Assembly: GCA_027533395.1 (NCBI GenBank)
Contig: JAPZUF010000011.1
Location: forward strand, 80,536-144,535
DNA length: 64,000 nucleotides
Direction of reading: 5' to 3'
Source of the DNA: Cyclobacteriaceae bacterium
GTDB lineage: Bacteria; Bacteroidota; Bacteroidia; Cytophagales; Cyclobacteriaceae
Below, one piece after another: positions 61,146 to 64,000 of the stretch. A model generated the notes under the pieces. The model was not told the DNA's origin. It searched no databases and saw only the letters and a program-made list of their open reading frames with translations. The position numbers were made by a program, and so were the translations under genes. Position 1 is the stretch's first letter, and the number at the start of each line of letters is the position of its first letter.

Positions 61146-62807
61146 ATGTCCGAAGAAAAAAGCCTGAATTTTATAGAAGAGATTATTGAAAAAGACCTGG
61201 CGGCAGGTAAATACAAGCAGATTATCACGCGTTTCCCTCCAGAACCGAATGGTTATCTGCACATGGGGCACGCAAAAAGTATTTGCTTAAACTTCGGATT
61301 AGCCAATAGTTATAACGGTAAAACCAATCTCCGCTTTGATGATACCAACCCCGTTACAGAAGAAACAGAATACGTTGAAAGCATAAAGGAAGATATCAAA
61401 TGGTTAGGCTTTAACTGGTCGCAAGAGTTATATGCTTCAGATTACTTCGAGCAACTGTATCAATTCGCACACAAACTCATCGATAAAGGTTTGGCTTATG
61501 TAGATGACAGCACGAGTGAAGAGATTGCCAAACAAAAAGGAACACCCACTACACCCGGTACACCAAGTCCGTTTCGAAGCAGAAGCGTAGCAGAAAACAA
61601 ATCTTTGTTTGAAGCTATGCGTGCCGGACAATTTAAAGATGGAGAAAAAGTTTTGCGCGCAAAGGGCGATTTAGCAAGCCCGAACATGCACTTGCGCGAC
61701 CCTATATTATATAGAATTAAACATGCACATCATCACCGCACAGGCGATGCTTGGTGCATATATCCCATGTACGATTTTGCGCACGGACAAAGCGATTCTA
61801 TAGAAGGGATTACGCACAGTATCTGTACATTAGAGTTTATACCTCACCGTGAGCTATATGACTGGTTAATAGAAAAATTAGAAATCTATCCGAGTAAGCA
61901 ATATGAGTTTGCCCGTTTAAACATGACTTACACGGTAATGAGTAAACGCAAACTTTTACAATTGGTAAATGAAAAACACGTTGCCGGTTGGGACGACCCT
62001 CGCATGCCTACATTAAGTGGTGTAAGAAGAAGAGGTTACACGCCCGAAAGCATTCGCGAATTTTGCGATAAGATTGGTGTAGCCAAACGCGAAAACTTAA
62101 TTGATGTTGGATTACTTGAATTTTGTGTGCGCGAACATCTCAATAAAATCGCAGAACGCAGAATGGTTGTATTGCAACCTTTAAAGGTTACCATCACTAA
62201 CTATCCAGAAGATAAAACTGAATTTTTGCCTAGCGAAAATAATACGGAAGCAGAAAATGGTGGCACGCGTGAAATGCCATTTAGCCGAACGTTATGGATA
62301 GAGCAAGACGATTTCATGGAAAATCCACCAAAGAAATATTTTCGATTGGCACCCGGCCAAATGGTGAGGTTAAAAAGTGCATACATCATTAAATGCGAGG
62401 AAGTAATAAAAGATGCAGCCGAAAATGCAGTTGAACTACGGTGTAGCTATATTCCCGAAAGCAAAAGTGGCAGCGATACTTCGGGCATACAGGTGAAAGG
62501 TGTAATCCATTGGGTGAGCGCTTTGCACGCTGTGCCGGTAGAAGTACGCTTGTACGATAGACTTTTCAAAGTAGAAAACGTAGCGGAAGCAGAAGGAGAT
62601 TTTAAAGATTATCTCAATCCGGATTCCTTACAAATTATTTCAACGGCTTATGCAGAGCCGGCCATTACGAAAGCTACGCTAGCAGACCGTTTTCAGTTTT
62701 TGAGAATGGGTTATTTTACTTTAGATAAAGATTCTACAGCGCAGAAATTAATATTTAATCGAACTGTTACTTTGCGCGATATGTGGGCGAAGGAGGTGCG
62801 GAAGTAA
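61146..62807 (+). CDS. glnS: Glutaminyl-tRNA synthetase
   Basis: This 553-residue class I enzyme charges tRNA-Gln directly. RFPPEPNGYLHMGHAKSICLNFGLA (about 29-53) holds the HIGH motif as H-M-G-H. RFDDTNP follows, then FARLNMTYTVMSKRKLLQLV (V-M-S-K-R as KMSKS, about 259-278) and two anticodon-binding beta barrels (about 340-550). It is distinguished from GltX by the N-G-Y-L-H-M-G-H form and the LNP/DFMENPPKKYFRLAPGQMVRL segments. Presence of glnS removes the need for GatCAB on tRNA-Gln. It is a single-gene unit, divergent from gltX. Confidence 0.98.
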   Translation: MSEEKSLNFIEEIIEKDLAAGKYKQIITRFPPEPNGYLHMGHAKSICLNFGLANSYNGKTNLRFDDTNPVTEETEYVESIKEDIKWLGFNWSQELYASDYFEQLYQFAHKLIDKGLAYVDDSTSEEIAKQKGTPTTPGTPSPFRSRSVAENKSLFEAMRAGQFKDGEKVLRAKGDLASPNMHLRDPILYRIKHAHHHRTGDAWCIYPMYDFAHGQSDSIEGITHSICTLEFIPHRELYDWLIEKLEIYPSKQYEFARLNMTYTVMSKRKLLQLVNEKHVAGWDDPRMPTLSGVRRRGYTPESIREFCDKIGVAKRENLIDVGLLEFCVREHLNKIAERRMVVLQPLKVTITNYPEDKTEFLPSENNTEAENGGTREMPFSRTLWIEQDDFMENPPKKYFRLAPGQMVRLKSAYIIKCEEVIKDAAENAVELRCSYIPESKSGSDTSGIQVKGVIHWVSALHAVPVEVRLYDRLFKVENVAEAEGDFKDYLNPDSLQIISTAYAEPAITKATLADRFQFLRMGYFTLDKDSTAQKLIFNRTVTLRDMWAKEVRK

Positions 62808-62816
62808 TATCTCTAT

Positions 62817-63677
62817 CTAATCCAATAATAGGTTCATACTAAAGTTGAATTGACACTTAGAATTTTGATAAGTAAAAGGAATCCATTTCCCTACATTATC
62901 CCTAACCCAACTTTCTATATTTTGATTTATATCTGAAAATGGAACTCTATAAATAATTTTGTTGAAATCTCTTGAATCTTTAAAATCAATGAAGACTCCA
63001 TTTTTAAAGTATCCCAAAAATTGGAGCCCACAGAAAACTTCGTTTTTTGTAATTCTAAGGTTGAGATGGCTTATATCAAAAACCAAATTTTTAGTTTCGT
63101 AATCTATAGTTTTGGAAATAGTAAAAGGCAAAATTCCAACTTCCTCTGGTTCACCCTTTTCATTTGGATAACTCAAAATCAATTTAACCAATAATTGATC
63201 AGGAAGTTCAGATTCCTTCTTACTATGATTGATTCTTAAATTTATTTGATTAACAAAAGAGTTTACGGGTAAATTTTTAAACTTTACTGCTAAAGTTTGT
63301 GACCCTATAAAGCTTCCTTTTGATTTTTTGCCTGAGTAGCCAACTGTTTTAAAATCTAATTCATTATCATGGATTACTAACTCCGGCAAAACTGAAATTC
63401 TTTCTGATAAATAAATTGTATCTGTAAGAATAGCAGATTTTATAGTTTCATGAAAATCTGCTGTTATCGTAAAATCAGTGGTGTATGAATTTTCAGGGAT
63501 AAAGAACTCACCATTCTCATTTGAATACGTGAGAAATCCAATTGTCAGGTTGCTGATTTCAGCAAACCTGACTGGAATTTTAGAGTTTCTAGATAAAACA
63601 ATTTTCTTGATTTGACCACTTGCAATCTGATTTAGTAATAAAAATACCAGAAAGGAAAAACGATGTAATTGTTTCAT
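62817..63677 (-). CDS. Secreted carboxypeptidase-regulatory-like domain protein
   Basis: This 286-residue protein has a signal peptide (MKQLHRFSFLVFLLLNQIASGQ). A beta-sandwich like the CarboxypepD regulatory domain follows (about 30-95: IPVRFAEISNLTIGFLTYSNENGEFFIPENSY, the typical 'V-x-A-x-I-x...T-x-x-x-G-x-F' pattern). The region from about 100 to 286 is an unassigned beta-rich domain (VGYSGKKSKGSFIGSQTLAVKF). A similar layout is seen in Bacteroidota surface proteins. It starts 17 bases after the stop of the truncated Cys-rich peptide gene on the same strand, so the two may once have formed an operon. Confidence 0.75.
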   Translation of the reverse strand: MKQLHRFSFLVFLLLNQIASGQIKKIVLSRNSKIPVRFAEISNLTIGFLTYSNENGEFFIPENSYTTDFTITADFHETIKSAILTDTIYLSERISVLPELVIHDNELDFKTVGYSGKKSKGSFIGSQTLAVKFKNLPVNSFVNQINLRINHSKKESELPDQLLVKLILSYPNEKGEPEEVGILPFTISKTIDYETKNLVFDISHLNLRITKNEVFCGLQFLGYFKNGVFIDFKDSRDFNKIIYRVPFSDINQNIESWVRDNVGKWIPFTYQNSKCQFNFSMNLLLD

Positions 63678-63694
63678 TACTCTTTAAATTCAAA

Positions 63695-63865
63695 TTAGCA
63701 ACATGCCCAACATTCTGTTTTAGAACTTACTTTAATCCAAAAAACGTAGTAGTCTGTAGTTTGGCAAATTGTGCCGTATTGATTTGCAGTAATTTCGTGA
63801 GTATCTCTACCCCAAAACTTTGCCTCTGCAACATTAACACTACAAACAAATAATAAAACTATATG
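63695..63865 (-). pseudogene. Start-less gene for a short secreted Cys-rich peptide, abutting an IS
   Basis: The minus frame 63865-63698 (56 codons, stop TAA at 63695-63697) begins HIVLLFVCSVNVAEA, the hydrophobic core and cleavage-like end of a signal peptide. KFWGRDTHEITANQYG follows, and it ends KTECWACC. There is no ATG, GTG or TTG between the upstream in-frame TAG (63866-63868) and the hydrophobic core. The end of an IS1595-type element lies immediately upstream, which explains the missing start. Six Cys in the reading (one in the signal core, one at GTIC, four near the end counting CWACC) suggest a disulfide-bonded or metal-binding mature peptide. No family was recognised. Confidence 0.6.
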
Positions 63866-64000
63866 CTAGTCCGCATGCTTACCACTAAATTAAGCTAAGG
63901 ATAAGATTATCAAATAGATTTGAGTTATAACGTCTGTTGAGTTTAAAACAGAACTCATCAAGATAGTGTTGCAGGTATTTCTCTTTAATGACATGATAGA
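63863..64000 (-). mobile_element. End of an IS1595-family insertion sequence (continues beyond window)
   Basis: The C-terminus of an ISXO2/IS1595-type transposase runs off the right edge and stops at 63885-63887. The 20 bases between that stop and about 63863 should contain the terminal inverted repeat. The exact end and the target duplication (8 bp in this family) cannot be fixed without the other end of the element. Confidence 0.65.
63885..64000 (-). CDS. IS1595-family transposase, C-terminal part
   Basis: The 38 codons visible read YHVIKEKYLQHYLDEF, then CFKLNRRYNSNLFDNLILSLI and a TAG stop. 'H-V-x-x-K-Y-L-x-x-Y-L-D-E-F-x-F-x-x-N-R-R' is the conserved end of the DDE transposases of the IS1595/ISXO2 group, the last Glu of the catalytic triad lying shortly before. 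The start and most of the gene are outside the window. It shares the strand of the truncated peptide gene, which follows it. Confidence 0.75.
   Translation of the reverse strand, partial: YHVIKEKYLQHYLDEFCFKLNRRYNSNLFDNLILSLI

Noticed and set aside
63620..63853. Plus-strand 77-codon frame at the right edge
   Set aside because: It is antisense to the start of the 62817-63677 gene and to the truncated peptide gene; the minus-strand reading has a signal peptide and Cys pattern and is preferred.
1..64000. CRISPR array, prophage, integrative element or defence island
   Set aside because: No spaced direct repeats of CRISPR type, no cas, phage structural, relaxase or restriction genes were seen; the only mobile sequence is the IS end at the right edge.

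Overview
This is a chromosomal segment of a low-G+C member of the Bacteroidota, probably an uncultured relative of the Sphingobacteriia/Chitinophagia/Cytophagia. The evidence is a SprA-type type IX secretion outer-membrane protein (2386 residues), the trio half-GlgA/DUF4270/GlmS, a PanC/PanD pair followed by a flippase-like membrane protein, FloA/NfeD, several Bacteroidota-type TAnnTTTG promoter boxes and almost no Shine-Dalgarno sequences. No rRNA, tRNA, prophage or CRISPR array is visible.

Layout. 1-5.6 kb (minus strand) is a surface-polysaccharide cluster: a priming sugar transferase with an unusual four-cysteine insertion, a LytTR response regulator, two GT2 glycosyltransferases, a GT-A-like protein and a GT4 enzyme that runs off the left edge. 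6-10.1 kb (minus) is glmS, a DUF4270 lipoprotein and a GlgA-like half protein behind one promoter. 10.2-14.5 kb (plus) holds panC, panD, a membrane flippase-like protein, a zinc peptidase and an acyl-CoA dehydrogenase. 14.6-22 kb is mixed: DUF6268 and DUF2147 proteins, a secreted EEP-family phosphodiesterase, an MMPL/RND transporter, an AT-rich DUF6625 gene and a fatty-acid desaturase. 22.2-25.6 kb holds a two-component system with phased GTTAA repeats in front of it, a divergent small membrane protein and a TPR protein. 25.6-30 kb holds an exported amidase, a DinB protein, a secreted dienelactone hydrolase and an orphan 7TMR-DISM protein. 30.1-41.7 kb (minus) is floA-nfeD-lipA-gcvH-sprA-ruvA, a 35-residue basic protein and a Tat-exported superoxide dismutase. 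41.8-44 kb holds a 2-oxoglutarate/Fe(II) oxygenase and a chromate-type transporter. 44-48 kb holds a membrane GAF/PAS sensor with no output domain, an MFS exporter and a NadR-like kinase. 48.2-56.3 kb is a Tat-exported amine oxidase convergent with a tight run TetR-ABC-HlyD-TolC-SbtA. 56.4-62.8 kb holds a lysine/saccharopine-dehydrogenase-like enzyme, an outer-membrane barrel protein, gltX and glnS. The right edge holds a short secreted cysteine-containing peptide gene with no start codon, directly abutting the end of an IS1595-family insertion sequence.

Most of the window is ordinary core metabolism and envelope biology. The best candidates for something new are: the peptide gene interrupted by the IS; the phased operator-like repeats between the two-component system and the small membrane protein; the efflux/secretion operon whose only ABC ATPase lacks the Q-loop Gln, catalytic Glu and switch His and which is followed directly by a bicarbonate-type permease; and a G+C-rich, structured or repeat-derived island upstream of the outer-membrane barrel gene at 58.4 kb. 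All assignments come from reading the sequence; no database search was run.
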